A stretch of 32,462 nt of DNA from Patescibacteria group bacterium (GCA_024239015.1 JANBVM010000003.1:1-32462); one strand, 5' to 3'; shown: positions 8,546 to 16,395, counted from the stretch's first letter. Program-made: numbers and translations. Notes: generated from the letters alone by a model not told the origin.

Positions 8546-9160
8546 ATGAAAAAAGCAGATATTATACTTGCAATTTTGTCTGGAGAGGGAGTAGCTTGGT
8601 TGTTTTATGGTCTAATTAAAGGTTCTGGTCTAGAAGAAATTTTTGGAATAGGAGTTGCACTTATGGGTTGGATTCTGTTTATTTCTTTTCCAATTTTAAC
8701 TCTATTTGCCCTTTGGATAAGTTTCTTAATTGGAAAGAAGTTCTTGTTTGTTTCTCAGGCAGCAAAGTTCTTTTTAACTGGAGTTATGGCGACCTTGATA
8801 GATCTGGGAATTTTGAATGTTCTATTTTGGTTCTTTGGACTAGCTACCGGTTTAACCTTCAGTGTTTTTAAGGGTATTTCTTTTTTGGTAGCTACTCTTG
8901 CTAAATACTGGGGGAACAAATTCTGGGCTTTTGAAAAATCTGAAATGACAGGGGTTAAGAAAGAGTTTACTCAGTTTTTCGTTGTCACCCTGATTGGCTT
9001 GGGAATAAACGTTGGGGTAGCCTCATTTATAGTAGATACGGTTGGCCCCCAATACGGAATACCACTCCAGGTTTGGATAAATATTTCAGCACTCTTTGCA
9101 GCTGTGGTTGGTTTCATCTGGAACTTTTCTGGCTACAAATTCATAGTATTTAAGAAGTGA
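8546..9160 (+). CDS. GtrA-family membrane protein with N-terminal two-helix extension
   Basis: The 204-residue protein has about six hydrophobic helices. The C-terminal part from about residue 72 is a GtrA-like domain: KFFLTGVMATLIDLGILN, KYWGNKFWAFEK and FIWNFSGYKFIVFK are the usual landmarks. GtrA proteins are thought to move polyprenyl-linked sugars across the membrane or support cell-surface glycosylation. The first 70 residues add two extra helices not found in the minimal four-helix GtrA. A TAGAAT -10-like box lies 7 bases before the ATG, which suggests a nearly leaderless transcript. It lies 4 bases before dnaX, so the two are probably co-transcribed. Confidence 0.82.
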   Translation: MKKADIILAILSGEGVAWLFYGLIKGSGLEEIFGIGVALMGWILFISFPILTLFALWISFLIGKKFLFVSQAAKFFLTGVMATLIDLGILNVLFWFFGLATGLTFSVFKGISFLVATLAKYWGNKFWAFEKSEMTGVKKEFTQFFVVTLIGLGINVGVASFIVDTVGPQYGIPLQVWINISALFAAVVGFIWNFSGYKFIVFKK

Positions 9161-9164
9161 AGCT

Positions 9165-10283
9165 ATGTCATTAGTCCTGTATCGCAAATACCGACCTCAG
9201 GGATTTAATGAGATCGTTGGTCAAGAACATGTCGTTAAAACTCTAGCCAATGCCATTTCCAGCAATACTATTTCCCATGCCTATTTTTTCTCAGGGCCAA
9301 GAGGAACAGGAAAAACAAGTATAGCCCGTATTTTAGCTAAAGCAGCCAATTGTGAAAACAGAAAAAAGAAAGACTTTGAACCCTGTAATGAATGTTCTTC
9401 CTGTCTTGAGATCAAAGCTGGAAGATCAATTGATTTAATCGAAATTGATGCCGCATCTCATCGAGGAATAGATGATATTAGAGAGTTAAAAGAGGGGATT
9501 AAGTTTTCTCCAACAAAATCAAAATACAAGGTTTTTATATTTGATGAAGCCCATCAATTGACCAAGGAAGCTGCTAACGCTCTTTTAAAAACGCTAGAAG
9601 AACCACCAGCTCACGCTATTTTTGTTCTGGCAACAACAGAGATTCAAAAAATGATTCCAACAATTATTTCCAGGTGTCAGAGATTTGATTTTCGAAGGTT
9701 AACTCTGCCTGAAATATCAAAAAGATTGGATATTATTTCTAAAAAAGAGAGTGTTAAAATAGAAAAACCAGCTTTAGAATTAATTGCTCAAGTCTCAGGA
9801 GGATCAATTAGAGATGCAGAAAGTTTGTTGAACCAACTTTTTACTCTTTACGGGGGTTTGGGGAAGGAAGTTAAAGCTGAAGATATTAAAGATTTATTGG
9901 GATTGGTTGAGATAAAATTAGTCAGTGACTTTACTAATCTTTTAGCTGATAAAAAAACTTTTGAAGCAATAAGTTATTTGAATAAAGTCAATGAGAAAGG
10001 ATTAGATTTGCATGAGTTTGTAAAAACATTGATTAGTTATTTAAGGAAAGGGTTGATTTTAAAGATAATGGGGCAGGAAAGTAATCCTATTCATTCAGAA
10101 GATTTCTTGTCTGGATTAACAAGTGAGGAGATTAAAAGTCTTAAAAACCAGGTTGAGAGTTTTGAAGATAAAGATTTAAGAGAAATCCTGAATAGCCTTT
10201 TGGGAGCACAAAACAAAATGAAATATTCTCCAATACCACAATTACCTTTAGAATTAGTTATTGTAGAAATTTGTGAAACATAA
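9165..10283 (+). CDS. dnaX: DNA polymerase III subunit gamma/tau (short, gamma-like)
   Basis: The 372-residue protein starts VLYRKYRPQGFNEIVGQEHV, the DnaX signature. It contains Walker A GPRGTGKTS (residues 44-52), a four-cysteine zinc module (CENRKKKDFEPCNECSSC), Walker B with DEAH and the sensor-1 region FVLATTEIQKMIPTIISRCQ. It is an AAA+ clamp-loader subunit. It ends shortly after the oligomerisation domain III, so the tau-specific domains that bind DnaB and the polymerase alpha subunit are missing; short DnaX proteins are common in reduced genomes. The stop is 4 bases before the tRNA-Gln gene. Confidence 0.95.
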   Translation: MSLVLYRKYRPQGFNEIVGQEHVVKTLANAISSNTISHAYFFSGPRGTGKTSIARILAKAANCENRKKKDFEPCNECSSCLEIKAGRSIDLIEIDAASHRGIDDIRELKEGIKFSPTKSKYKVFIFDEAHQLTKEAANALLKTLEEPPAHAIFVLATTEIQKMIPTIISRCQRFDFRRLTLPEISKRLDIISKKESVKIEKPALELIAQVSGGSIRDAESLLNQLFTLYGGLGKEVKAEDIKDLLGLVEIKLVSDFTNLLADKKTFEAISYLNKVNEKGLDLHEFVKTLISYLRKGLILKIMGQESNPIHSEDFLSGLTSEEIKSLKNQVESFEDKDLREILNSLLGAQNKMKYSPIPQLPLELVIVEICET

Positions 10284-10287
10284 TCAT

Positions 10288-10358
10288 TGCGGGGTCGTCC
10301 AATGGTAGGACGGAAGCCTTTGGAACTTCTAATCTAGGTTCGAATCCTAGCCCCGCAG
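10288..10358 (+). tRNA. tRNA-Gln (anticodon TTG)
   Basis: The 71-base cloverleaf folds by eye. The acceptor TGCGGGG pairs with CCCCGCA, with the U1-A72 pair and G73 discriminator typical of tRNA-Gln. The D-arm is GTCC-AATGGTA-GGAC. The anticodon stem is GAAGC/ACTTC with a C-A mismatch at the loop-closing pair, and the loop CTTTGGA places TTG at 34-36. The T-arm is CTAGG-TTCGAAT-CCTAG. The CCA end is not encoded. The gene marks the left boundary of the accessory island, and a repeat unit begins at its last bases. Confidence 0.88.
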
Positions 10359-10386
10359 CAACCTTGAGCGCGGTTCGAGAGACCGA
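10337..10386 (+). repeat. dispersed tRNA-3'-end-like hairpin repeat, copy A (merged with tRNA-Gln 3' end)
   Basis: The tRNA T-arm and acceptor end run straight into GCAGCAACCTTGAG and then CGGTTCGAGAGACCG. The same order (GGTTC T-arm-like piece, GCAGC-type piece, CTTGAG, hairpin with TCGAGAG loop) recurs at 27908-27964 and 30134-30196, in the same orientation. This placement makes it the candidate left attachment site of the island. Confidence 0.6.
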
Positions 10387-10390
10387 TCTG

Positions 10391-10440
10391 CTTATCCCAT
10401 TAGAGCGACCGAGAGGGGTTCGAATCCTACCGCCGGAGCA
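10391..10440 (+). pseudogene. tRNA-like remnant lacking the anticodon arm
   Basis: A D-arm-like piece (TTAGAGCGACCGA) is followed at once by a T-arm-like piece (GGGGTTCGAATCCTAC) and an acceptor-like end (CGCCGGAG then CA). No anticodon stem fits between them and the T-stem is imperfect, so it is not a working tRNA. It looks like a deleted tRNA gene next to tRNA-Gln. Confidence 0.4.
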
Positions 10441-10447
10441 GGCTAGT

Positions 10448-10468
10448 GCTCGGTTTGAGTGACCGAGC
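10448..10468 (+). repeat. hairpin unit of the dispersed repeat family
   Basis: GCTCGGT and ACCGAGC form a perfect 7-bp stem around the 7-base loop TTGAGTG. Stem and loop correspond to CTCGGT-TCGAGAG-ACCGAG in the copy at 27942-27960. Confidence 0.55.
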
Positions 10469-10474
10469 CGCATT

Positions 10475-10498
10475 AAAAACCCGATAAATCGGGTTTTT
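10475..10498 (+). terminator. strong bidirectional rho-independent terminator
   Basis: AAAAACCCGAT and ATCGGGTTTTT form a near-perfect stem with a very tight loop, A-rich on the left and T-rich on the right, so it can terminate on either strand. It would end the dnaX/tRNA-Gln transcript and insulate the island. Confidence 0.85.
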
Positions 10499-10600
10499 AG
10501 TTTGGCTTGAATTTTTACGCTGGAGTTTATAAATAAAAGGCAAAAAATTAATTTTATAACAACTAGAATTATGAACATTCTAAAAAGGATAAAATTATTT

Positions 10601-10606
10601 TATAAT
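10601..10606 (+). promoter_or_regulatory. consensus -10 box upstream of the ABC-3C operon
   Basis: A perfect TATAAT lies 12 bases before the ATG at 10619. No good -35 is visible at 17 bases. The short distance implies a very short leader. Confidence 0.4.
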
Positions 10607-10618
10607 TAAAGAACGATT

Positions 10619-11587
10619 ATGTATAAGAAAAGTATATACTTAGATAAAATAAATAATCTTCTTTCCGCTCTTGTTGTGAGCATTAAAAACAAGAATGCTT
10701 TATCACTTATTGATGGCAGCGTTCTTAGTGAAGATTTTTTCAAAGACCTTTTGAATAAAGTTTATGGCTATAAATTTATTAATTTAAATGAAGAAAAAAG
10801 TAATTACCCGGGCATAGATTTAGGCGATAAGAGGCGCAGGATGTGTGTGCAGATAACTGCTGAGAATGCTGCAAACAAGATTAAGGATACCATTACAACC
10901 TTTGAGACACAAAAAGGATATAAGGAGTATGATACGCTTATAATTTTTGTCGTTGGCTATAAGAAGAATTACAGAAAAGACTTTCAAACAAAAAAAATCC
11001 ATTTTGATAAAAACGACAATATATGGGATATTAGAACACTTTTCAAAAAAATTTATTCGCTTGATACTTTAAAGATAGCTGATATATCTAATTATCTCGA
11101 TTCTGAACTTCAAAACATTATAACTATCAATCCAATCGATTTGTCAGAGTATGATATCAAATTCATTTTGGAAACTCTTTGGGCATATATAAATAAAAAC
11201 CTCACAGTAATAGAGGGTTCAAAAAAGAAATATCAATTACATAAGCGTGAAAATGATTTCATTGCTCGGAAAAATACATTGAATAATGCTAGTGATACAC
11301 TTTTTGACAAGGAAATAATTCCAAATTTAAAGCATGCAAAGGAAATAGAAACTTTTTTAGGTGATCCAATCAACGATGAATACCAAAGAAAGTATTTTGA
11401 AATAACCGAGGCTTTTCAGAAAGTCTATTTTGAGGATTCTGAAAAATTTGATGGCATTGAATCCTTATTCGGCTTCATATTCGATGAAATAATTAATTAT
11501 CAGAACAGAGACGTAATGGATGATGCGAAGCTACTAATTATATTACATAATATGTATTTTAATTGCGATATTGGGAATAATCCCTAG
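10619..11587 (+). CDS. SMEK-domain protein, ABC-3C system component
   Basis: The 322-residue protein starts with a helical segment and LLNKVYGYKFINLN, then PGIDLGDKRRRMCVQIT (residues 64-80). This D-Lx-x(n)-QxT arrangement (D67, Q78) is what I know as the SMEK domain, which looks like a degenerate restriction-endonuclease fold. The C-terminal half is helical and unassigned. SMEK proteins occur in ABC-three-component conflict systems, with a small middle component and a DUF2326-type ATPase. Exactly those two follow: the next gene starts 6 bases downstream and the ATPase gene overlaps it. The role is presumably the effector or sensor arm. Family identification is from memory of motifs. Confidence 0.72.
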   Translation: MYKKSIYLDKINNLLSALVVSIKNKNALSLIDGSVLSEDFFKDLLNKVYGYKFINLNEEKSNYPGIDLGDKRRRMCVQITAENAANKIKDTITTFETQKGYKEYDTLIIFVVGYKKNYRKDFQTKKIHFDKNDNIWDIRTLFKKIYSLDTLKIADISNYLDSELQNIITINPIDLSEYDIKFILETLWAYINKNLTVIEGSKKKYQLHKRENDFIARKNTLNNASDTLFDKEIIPNLKHAKEIETFLGDPINDEYQRKYFEITEAFQKVYFEDSEKFDGIESLFGFIFDEIINYQNRDVMDDAKLLIILHNMYFNCDIGNNP

Positions 11588-11592
11588 ATAAT

Positions 11593-11835
11593 ATGTTAAA
11601 GCCTAACAAGTACACAAGCGTAGATTTATCTGTTTTGTTTGTAAGCTACGAATTACTCAAGATATTTAAATCTCGTAAGGTTATAGCTTATTCAGATTTA
11701 TTAAATCAGGTCTTGAGCGTAAGAGGAGAGAATACACGAAAACTGTTTCTTCCTGCTTTAAGCTTTTTATATTTACTCGGCAGAATTGAGTATCATAAAA
11801 AAGAGGATGTAATAGAATTTAAACATGAAAATTAG
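11593..11835 (+). CDS. ABC-3C system small middle component
   Basis: The 80-residue protein (MLKPNKYTSVDLSVLFVSYE...) is helical, with a winged-helix-like C-terminal end (ALSFLYLLGRIEYHKKEDVIEF). It lies between a SMEK gene and a DUF2326-type ATPase gene and overlaps the ATPase start by 11 bases. That size, position and sequence style fit the middle-component proteins of ABC-3C systems, which are thought to bridge effector and ATPase. The function rests mostly on context; I cannot tell which middle-component subfamily it is. Confidence 0.65.
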   Translation: MLKPNKYTSVDLSVLFVSYELLKIFKSRKVIAYSDLLNQVLSVRGENTRKLFLPALSFLYLLGRIEYHKKEDVIEFKHEN

Positions 11836-13591
11836 CAAAATATATTCAAACGATCCAAGAATGAAACCCATTCTTTTTAGGCCAGGCTTCAATGTTGTGT
11901 ATGGAGATGTTGAAAAGAAATCTGCAATCAAGAACGAACACAACATAGGGAAAACACTCCTTGTTGATTTAATCGATTTTTTATTATTGAAGCGTACGAG
12001 TAAAAAAAATAGACTGTTTAAATATAAAGATAAACTTGGGGGTTGGTGTTTTTTCATGGAACTTGAATTAGAAAAAGGAAAATTTCTAACGATCAAAAGA
12101 TCTCTAGACAGTTCTTCTTTAGCGTCCTTTAAACTCCACTCCAAGAAAAACCAAGATTTTTCGAATGAAATCGTCTGGGATGAGAAGGACACTAAGTTGT
12201 ACGCCAAGAAGTCAAAAGACTCATTGACGATCTTGGAGGATTTATTAGGTTTTGACGTATTGCAAAATTATTCAGTTCGTTTCTTTTTATCCTATCTCTT
12301 GCGCACCCAATATGATTACAGTGATGTATTCAAAATGCCTGAATTTCAAGGGCTAGACGTGGACTGGAAACCACCTCTCTTTAGTTTGTTGGGTTTTGAA
12401 GAAAAATACGTAATTGAAAAATATAGAATTCAGTATGAAATAGATAATAACCAAAGAATACTTAAAACGGTCTTAGGTAGTAAAAAAGATAGTAGCGGTG
12501 AAGCTTACGTATTAAAAGCTGCGATAACAGAGAAAGAGCGTGAAAAAATGCAGGTAAGTCAGCAAGTTGATAAGTTCGACTTTTATTTGAAAGAACAAAA
12601 GTTAAATAAACAATTAATAGAAGAAGTTGAAACTAAGATTAGTAAATTAAATTCTGAAAGATACAGACTTGACTATGAAATAAACAGGATAAAAGAAGCC
12701 TTAAGAGAGAAGGTGATCTTTAGTATTGATGATGTGCAAAAGGTGTTTGAAGATGTGAAAATTTATTTTCCTGAAAAAATGAAGAAAGATTACGATGATC
12801 TAATAAAATTTAATTTAAGTATTTCTAAAGAGAGATCTAAATATTTGCATGAAGATTTAGAAGCATATGCTGAATATCTATCTGATGTCACGTCAGAATT
12901 AAAGAAGTTGAACCAGCAAAAAGAGGAAGACCTCTCTTTCTTAAGAGGTACTGATACTTTTAGGAAGTATAAGCAGAATCAACAAGATTTATTTGGGCTA
13001 GAAGAGCAAATAAATCAATACAAAGCAAGATTGGATTCTTTAGGGACAGCCGAAAATTATGAGAAAAAAATCGAAGTTCTTAGAGAAGAATCTAAAGATG
13101 TCGCAAAAAGTCTAAAGAAAGTCATAGACGCTGGGAATAGAATACACGGTAAAATTTCAGCTATATTTACAGATATATTTAAAAAGACAATGCACGGTAG
13201 TGCATTACTTGTTGTGAGACCTAATAATGCTGGCAATCCTGAATTTGAAAGTATAACCATAAGCAAAGAAGCACAAGACGAGTTAACTGGTCAGAGCGAA
13301 GGCTATACGTCAAAAAAAGTGCAGTGTGCAGCTTTTGTGTTGTCCATCCTAAGTGTTTATAGCTCAAGAAAGTTTTATAAATTTGCCTATCACGATGGAT
13401 TGTTTGAGAGTTGGGGAAACAATCCCAAAAAGAATTTTACAAATGAAGTGAGAAAAATTTGTAAAGAAAATGATCTACAATACATAGTTAGTATGATTAA
13501 AAGCGATGTTCCTGAAGATTTTTCTTTCAACGAAGGAGAAATTATTTTAAGCTTAGACGATAAAAACAAATTACTTGGCTTTTCTTTTTAA
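11825..13591 (+). CDS. DUF2326-type SMC/ABC-like ATPase of ABC-3C system
   Basis: The 588-residue protein has an ABC/SMC-like split ATPase. The N-terminal P-loop is NEHNIGKTLLVDLIDFLLL, with N-x-GKT replacing the canonical GxxxxGKT. A long charged coiled coil spans about residues 225-430. The C-terminal lobe has a signature-like SEGYTSKKVQCAAFVLSI and a Walker-B-like FAYHDGLFESW. This is the layout of the DUF2326 ATPases of ABC-3C conflict systems. It likely senses or remodels nucleic acid and controls the SMEK partner. It overlaps the middle component gene by 11 bases, so translation is coupled. Codon and base use are AT-rich and differ from the preceding core genes, in line with transfer. 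Confidence 0.78.
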   Translation: MKISKIYSNDPRMKPILFRPGFNVVYGDVEKKSAIKNEHNIGKTLLVDLIDFLLLKRTSKKNRLFKYKDKLGGWCFFMELELEKGKFLTIKRSLDSSSLASFKLHSKKNQDFSNEIVWDEKDTKLYAKKSKDSLTILEDLLGFDVLQNYSVRFFLSYLLRTQYDYSDVFKMPEFQGLDVDWKPPLFSLLGFEEKYVIEKYRIQYEIDNNQRILKTVLGSKKDSSGEAYVLKAAITEKEREKMQVSQQVDKFDFYLKEQKLNKQLIEEVETKISKLNSERYRLDYEINRIKEALREKVIFSIDDVQKVFEDVKIYFPEKMKKDYDDLIKFNLSISKERSKYLHEDLEAYAEYLSDVTSELKKLNQQKEEDLSFLRGTDTFRKYKQNQQDLFGLEEQINQYKARLDSLGTAENYEKKIEVLREESKDVAKSLKKVIDAGNRIHGKISAIFTDIFKKTMHGSALLVVRPNNAGNPEFESITISKEAQDELTGQSEGYTSKKVQCAAFVLSILSVYSSRKFYKFAYHDGLFESWGNNPKKNFTNEVRKICKENDLQYIVSMIKSDVPEDFSFNEGEIILSLDDKNKLLGFSF

Positions 13592-13745
13592 ACTATTTTT
13601 CTTACGAAGGAAATTAAAGGATAAATATATTTCATGAATTGAGTGGTGATTGTGCCTATTTTTAATTTACTCGGGTGTCCGAACATAGTTTACAATACCC
13701 CGCAGCTCAAATTCGAAGACAAAGAGATTTCTATAAATATAAAAC

Positions 13746-13769
13746 GTCCGATATCGGGCATTTTATTTT
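13746..13769 (+). terminator. likely terminator downstream of the ABC-3C operon
   Basis: GTCCGA and TCGGGC form a 6-bp stem (one G-T pair) followed by ATTTTATTTTG, about 155 bases after the ATPase stop. Confidence 0.45.
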
Positions 13770-13788
13770 GTTATAGCTACGACCATAT

Positions 13789-13902
13789 CTAATGTAGACT
13801 TTCACAAGCTATTTCATTATTGTCTCCATTAAGACGGTGAATGTCATTACTAATTCCTCCGCAATACTCAAAAACTCCTTGACTCTCTATATAAAGAATG
13901 TC
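13789..13902 (-). pseudogene. 3' remnant of a gene with an Excalibur-like calcium-binding end
   Basis: A minus-strand frame without ATG/GTG/TTG start encodes 37 residues ending YCGGISNDIHRLNGDNN followed by EIACESLH and a stop. The Cys...DxDNxxxACE arrangement resembles the Excalibur motif found at the ends of secreted nucleases and surface proteins. The frame is closed upstream by a stop, so only the end of the gene survives. It lies just downstream of the PH-like/TM gene on the same strand. Confidence 0.4.
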
Positions 13903-13924
13903 TTAAGAGATATATTTAGATTTT

Positions 13925-14701
13925 TTAGTAAATACTATAAACTACTTCATCGTCAAGAATTATCTCTTCGCTCTGCCATCCTTCTGATTTATCCCAATTT
14001 AACGTAACAAACCAGTTACTTCTTATCATGGCACCAAAAGAATTTTGGGCATCAACATAAGAAACAACCCTGAAGCGATTTTTTAATGCTGGCTCGTCTT
14101 CGTGGGCCGGAACGTCAGGTAGGGAAATAATCCTAGGTTCGCCTTCAAAGACTCCGGGAAACTTAGCCGTTGAGGGAGATTTTAAGAAAGCTTTTACAAA
14201 CTTTTTTGCTATAATACCGGCTTGACCTTCAGTAGGCTTGCTTTCTTGCCCTTGATTGGATTGAGACGATGGAGAACTTGGTTTGGAATCATTTGTAAGC
14301 CCCGATTTAAAGATAAAGATTATCAGAATAATCAGGAAGGTTAAAACTACCGGATTACTTTTCTTTTTAGAAGGTTTTTCTAATACTGCTTGTTCAGGAA
14401 TTTCTGATAATGGTTTTTCTTGGTCTCCTCTTTGGTTTTGTTTAACCTGTCCGAACTCTCGTTTTGATTGGTAGATAGCGTCACGGAGTTTGTTTTGGTC
14501 GTTTGCCTTGACTGGTATTTTGATTCTTTTTCCCGCAGTTGTTTCAATAGTTACTTGTCCAAGAAATCTTGATGTTTCTACAGATACAATGTGATTGATT
14601 GCAATAGTCTTCTCGCCGCTCAAAATTAACTTGTAAGCCACATAATCAGGATAAACGCTTATCCTGGAGCCTGTTTGAGATGTTTCAAATAAAGGTTTCA
14701 T
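13925..14701 (-). CDS. membrane-anchored protein with N-terminal PH-like domain
   Basis: The 258-residue protein has three parts. Residues 1-80 form a short beta-rich PH-like domain of the kind found in bacterial bPH proteins (ISVYPDYVAYKLIL, TIAINHIVSVETSRFLGQ). One transmembrane helix lies at about 116-131 (NPVVLTFLIILIIFIF). After a Ser/Gln-rich linker (about 137-155), an outside domain of about 100 residues (AKKFVKAFLKSPSTAKFPG ... SNWFVTLNWD) follows. The last part resembles small secreted domains seen fused to zinc-ribbon or PH modules in bacteria. Function is unknown. No signal peptide; the topology is N-in/C-out. It stands alone between the ABC-3C and recombinase modules, preceded by a long GC-rich structured region. 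Confidence 0.6.
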   Translation of the reverse strand: MKPLFETSQTGSRISVYPDYVAYKLILSGEKTIAINHIVSVETSRFLGQVTIETTAGKRIKIPVKANDQNKLRDAIYQSKREFGQVKQNQRGDQEKPLSEIPEQAVLEKPSKKKSNPVVLTFLIILIIFIFKSGLTNDSKPSSPSSQSNQGQESKPTEGQAGIIAKKFVKAFLKSPSTAKFPGVFEGEPRIISLPDVPAHEDEPALKNRFRVVSYVDAQNSFGAMIRSNWFVTLNWDKSEGWQSEEIILDDEVVYSIY

Positions 14702-14725
14702 ATTTTGATTTATTTTAATTTTATT

Positions 14726-14869
14726 TTACCGACTTTTTTTGGTTTTGCATTTTAACTGACGGGAACACAAAGCTCGCCGCCAGCGATGACTTGCGCCACC
14801 CATACCGGTTTCCCGATATGACCGATCAAGGTGCTCTGACGACGAGCTTAATACCTTGATCGGTTTTTT
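14726..14869. ncRNA. GC-rich structured intergenic element (candidate RNA or leader)
   Basis: This stretch is clearly richer in GC than its surroundings. CGGGAA (about 14760) pairs with TTCCCG (about 14810) around a GC-rich interior, and a strong terminator hairpin follows at 14821-14869. Two readings are possible: a small plus-strand RNA ending at that terminator, or the 5' leader of the minus-strand PH-like gene. A 25-codon minus-strand frame (14726-14803, starting MGGASHRWRRALCSRQ) also lies inside it. I do not recognise a known riboswitch. Confidence 0.4.
14821..14869 (+). terminator. strong rho-independent terminator on the plus strand
   Basis: ACCGATCAAGGT and ACCTTGATCGGT form a perfect 12-bp stem, with an inner GCTC/GAGC stem in the loop, followed by six T residues. 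No plus-strand gene lies just upstream, which is why a small RNA is suspected. Confidence 0.8.
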
Positions 14870-14938
14870 GCGCCATACCTTATGAAATTTATAAGGGTTA
14901 GGCATATTAAATTGTTACTTCATCATATCAGAACCTTT

Positions 14939-16264
14939 CTATTTTTCCAGATAAATCATTTTATCCTTGAGTACTAGCTTTGTCTTTAAGCGGGAAAGAA
15001 GTTCTCTTTTTTCTACGATAGAACCTTCCTTTAAAAGGTATTTTGCGTAGATCTTGGCATTTATTTTATCTTTGGCTTCAGCTTGCTTTTTTATTCCAAG
15101 AACTGAGGATCTGAATTTGTTATACCTTTCTACTTCTTTTTCTATTCCTTCTTCCATACCAAGCTTGTCCAAGCTAACCTTGTCTATGATGCTTAGCAGC
15201 TGCTCAATCAATCCTTCTTCTCTAATGTATCCTGATTTACATTCAATGTCCCTACTTCTAGTACAGCCATAATACACATACCTTTTAGTGGTTCCATCAC
15301 TAAGCTTTTTAAATTTTTCATCTGCGCTAACCCCAGAGTCACACAATCCACATTTAAGTAATCTGGTGAAGGCAAATTCTTTACTTTGAGCTCTTACTAT
15401 ATTGTCTCTGGTAAGCCTATCCTGAACTTTCTCAAACAACTCTTTGGTTATAATCGGGGTATGTTTACCCGTATACCAGTTTCCACTCCCGCGAGGATAT
15501 TCAAAGACTCCATAATAGAAGGTGTTTTTAAGAATGAGATATATATTGCTCAAACTCAGAGGTTTTCCATTCTTGGTTTTAAAATTAGTATCTCTCAACC
15601 ATTGGTATAGTTTTCTGCCGCTCCATTCTTCATGAATAACTTTCTCAAACATTTTTTTAATAACCGGTGCGCGCTTTGGATCAACTAATACATAGCCCTT
15701 TCTATCTGTCCTTTTTTCGTTTAGGTAGCCCGTTGGCGCTGTTGATGACCAAAGACCCATCTCTGCCTTAGCCCTTAAGCCTCGTTTAACATTTTGGCTT
15801 TTGTTATCGTTTTCAAGCTTGGCCTGACTCCCAAGAATCATTAGTAGAAATTTTTCATTAGGCGAGTCACTAAATTTTTGACTATAAGTTCTGATGGCGA
15901 GAAGTATTTTCTGGTCCATTAGATCTACTAATGCTCCCAAGTCACCTGCATTTCTACTTAGTCTATCTGGTGCCCACGTAAGAATAGCGTTGAACTTACC
16001 GACCTCTATATCTTTGAGCATTTGGTTATAAACAGGCCTTAATCCTACCGCTTTGGCAGAATGGCTTTCTTTTCGTATTTCAACCACATCGAGCTTCTCT
16101 CGTTCTGCTATCTTGAGCATTTCTTTAATCTGCGAATCAATGGAAAGCGCCTGAAGTTCATCAGATTCAGTTGATTTTCTGGCATATAGGCAGTAGCGGG
16201 TGATAGGGATTTGAGATGCTTCTTTACTTTTGTTTTGGGTATCTGTGAGGGTTGTATTCATCAT
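14939..16264 (-). CDS. large serine recombinase (site-specific integrase/resolvase family)
   Basis: The 441-residue protein has the resolvase/invertase catalytic domain with Ser31 in YCLYARKSTESDE and the arginine-bearing segment ILTWAPDRLSRN. A Recombinase domain follows (RAKAEMGLWSSTAPTGYLNEKR), then a zinc-ribbon (CGLCDSGV...YGCTRSRDIEC) and a C-terminal coiled region. Large serine recombinases integrate and excise phages and elements at att sites through 2-bp crossover with Ser-DNA links. It is on the short side for the group, because the coiled-coil part is reduced. It lies 131 bases after the terminase gene on the same strand, so it is the obvious mobility enzyme for the island. Confidence 0.93.
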   Translation of the reverse strand: MMNTTLTDTQNKSKEASQIPITRYCLYARKSTESDELQALSIDSQIKEMLKIAEREKLDVVEIRKESHSAKAVGLRPVYNQMLKDIEVGKFNAILTWAPDRLSRNAGDLGALVDLMDQKILLAIRTYSQKFSDSPNEKFLLMILGSQAKLENDNKSQNVKRGLRAKAEMGLWSSTAPTGYLNEKRTDRKGYVLVDPKRAPVIKKMFEKVIHEEWSGRKLYQWLRDTNFKTKNGKPLSLSNIYLILKNTFYYGVFEYPRGSGNWYTGKHTPIITKELFEKVQDRLTRDNIVRAQSKEFAFTRLLKCGLCDSGVSADEKFKKLSDGTTKRYVYYGCTRSRDIECKSGYIREEGLIEQLLSIIDKVSLDKLGMEEGIEKEVERYNKFRSSVLGIKKQAEAKDKINAKIYAKYLLKEGSIVEKRELLSRLKTKLVLKDKMIYLEK

Positions 16265-16266
16265 TT

Positions 16267-16363
16267 ATTGGTCTTTTTAATTCTTATATGTGTCGACCAA
16301 TTACATTGATGACGCAACCCTGCTAGTGAGTCCAGGATCCATCAGTTGGTAAACTGTTGGTAA
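16267..16363. promoter_or_regulatory. inverted and direct repeats upstream of the recombinase gene (candidate attP/operator region)
   Basis: ATTGGTC (16267-16273) and GACCAAT (16295-16301) form a perfect 7-bp inverted repeat just before the recombinase start. GTTGGTAA occurs twice, 11 bases apart (16345-16352, 16356-16363). Phage attachment sites of serine recombinases usually lie next to their gene, so this is a reasonable place for one; the exact site is not identifiable by eye. Confidence 0.3.
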
Positions 16364-16395
16364 CTAAAAGCCATCAAAAATCCCTTTAAATCCCT

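Larger units (their letters stand above)
13592..13924. other. 333-bp gap after the ABC-3C operon: degenerate repeat copy, weak terminator, gene remnant
   Basis: No intact gene is seen. It holds a degenerate member of the hairpin repeat family (13697-13722: CCCCGCAGC, then CTCAAATTCGAAGAC and AAAGAG), a terminator-like hairpin GTCCGATATCGGGC at 13746-13759 followed by ATTTTATTTT, and a minus-strand 3' gene remnant at 13789-13902. Confidence 0.45.

Noticed and set aside
10258-10578. 106-residue open frame on the minus strand
   Set aside because: It runs antisense through tRNA-Gln, the repeats and the terminator; its codons simply translate T-arm sequences.
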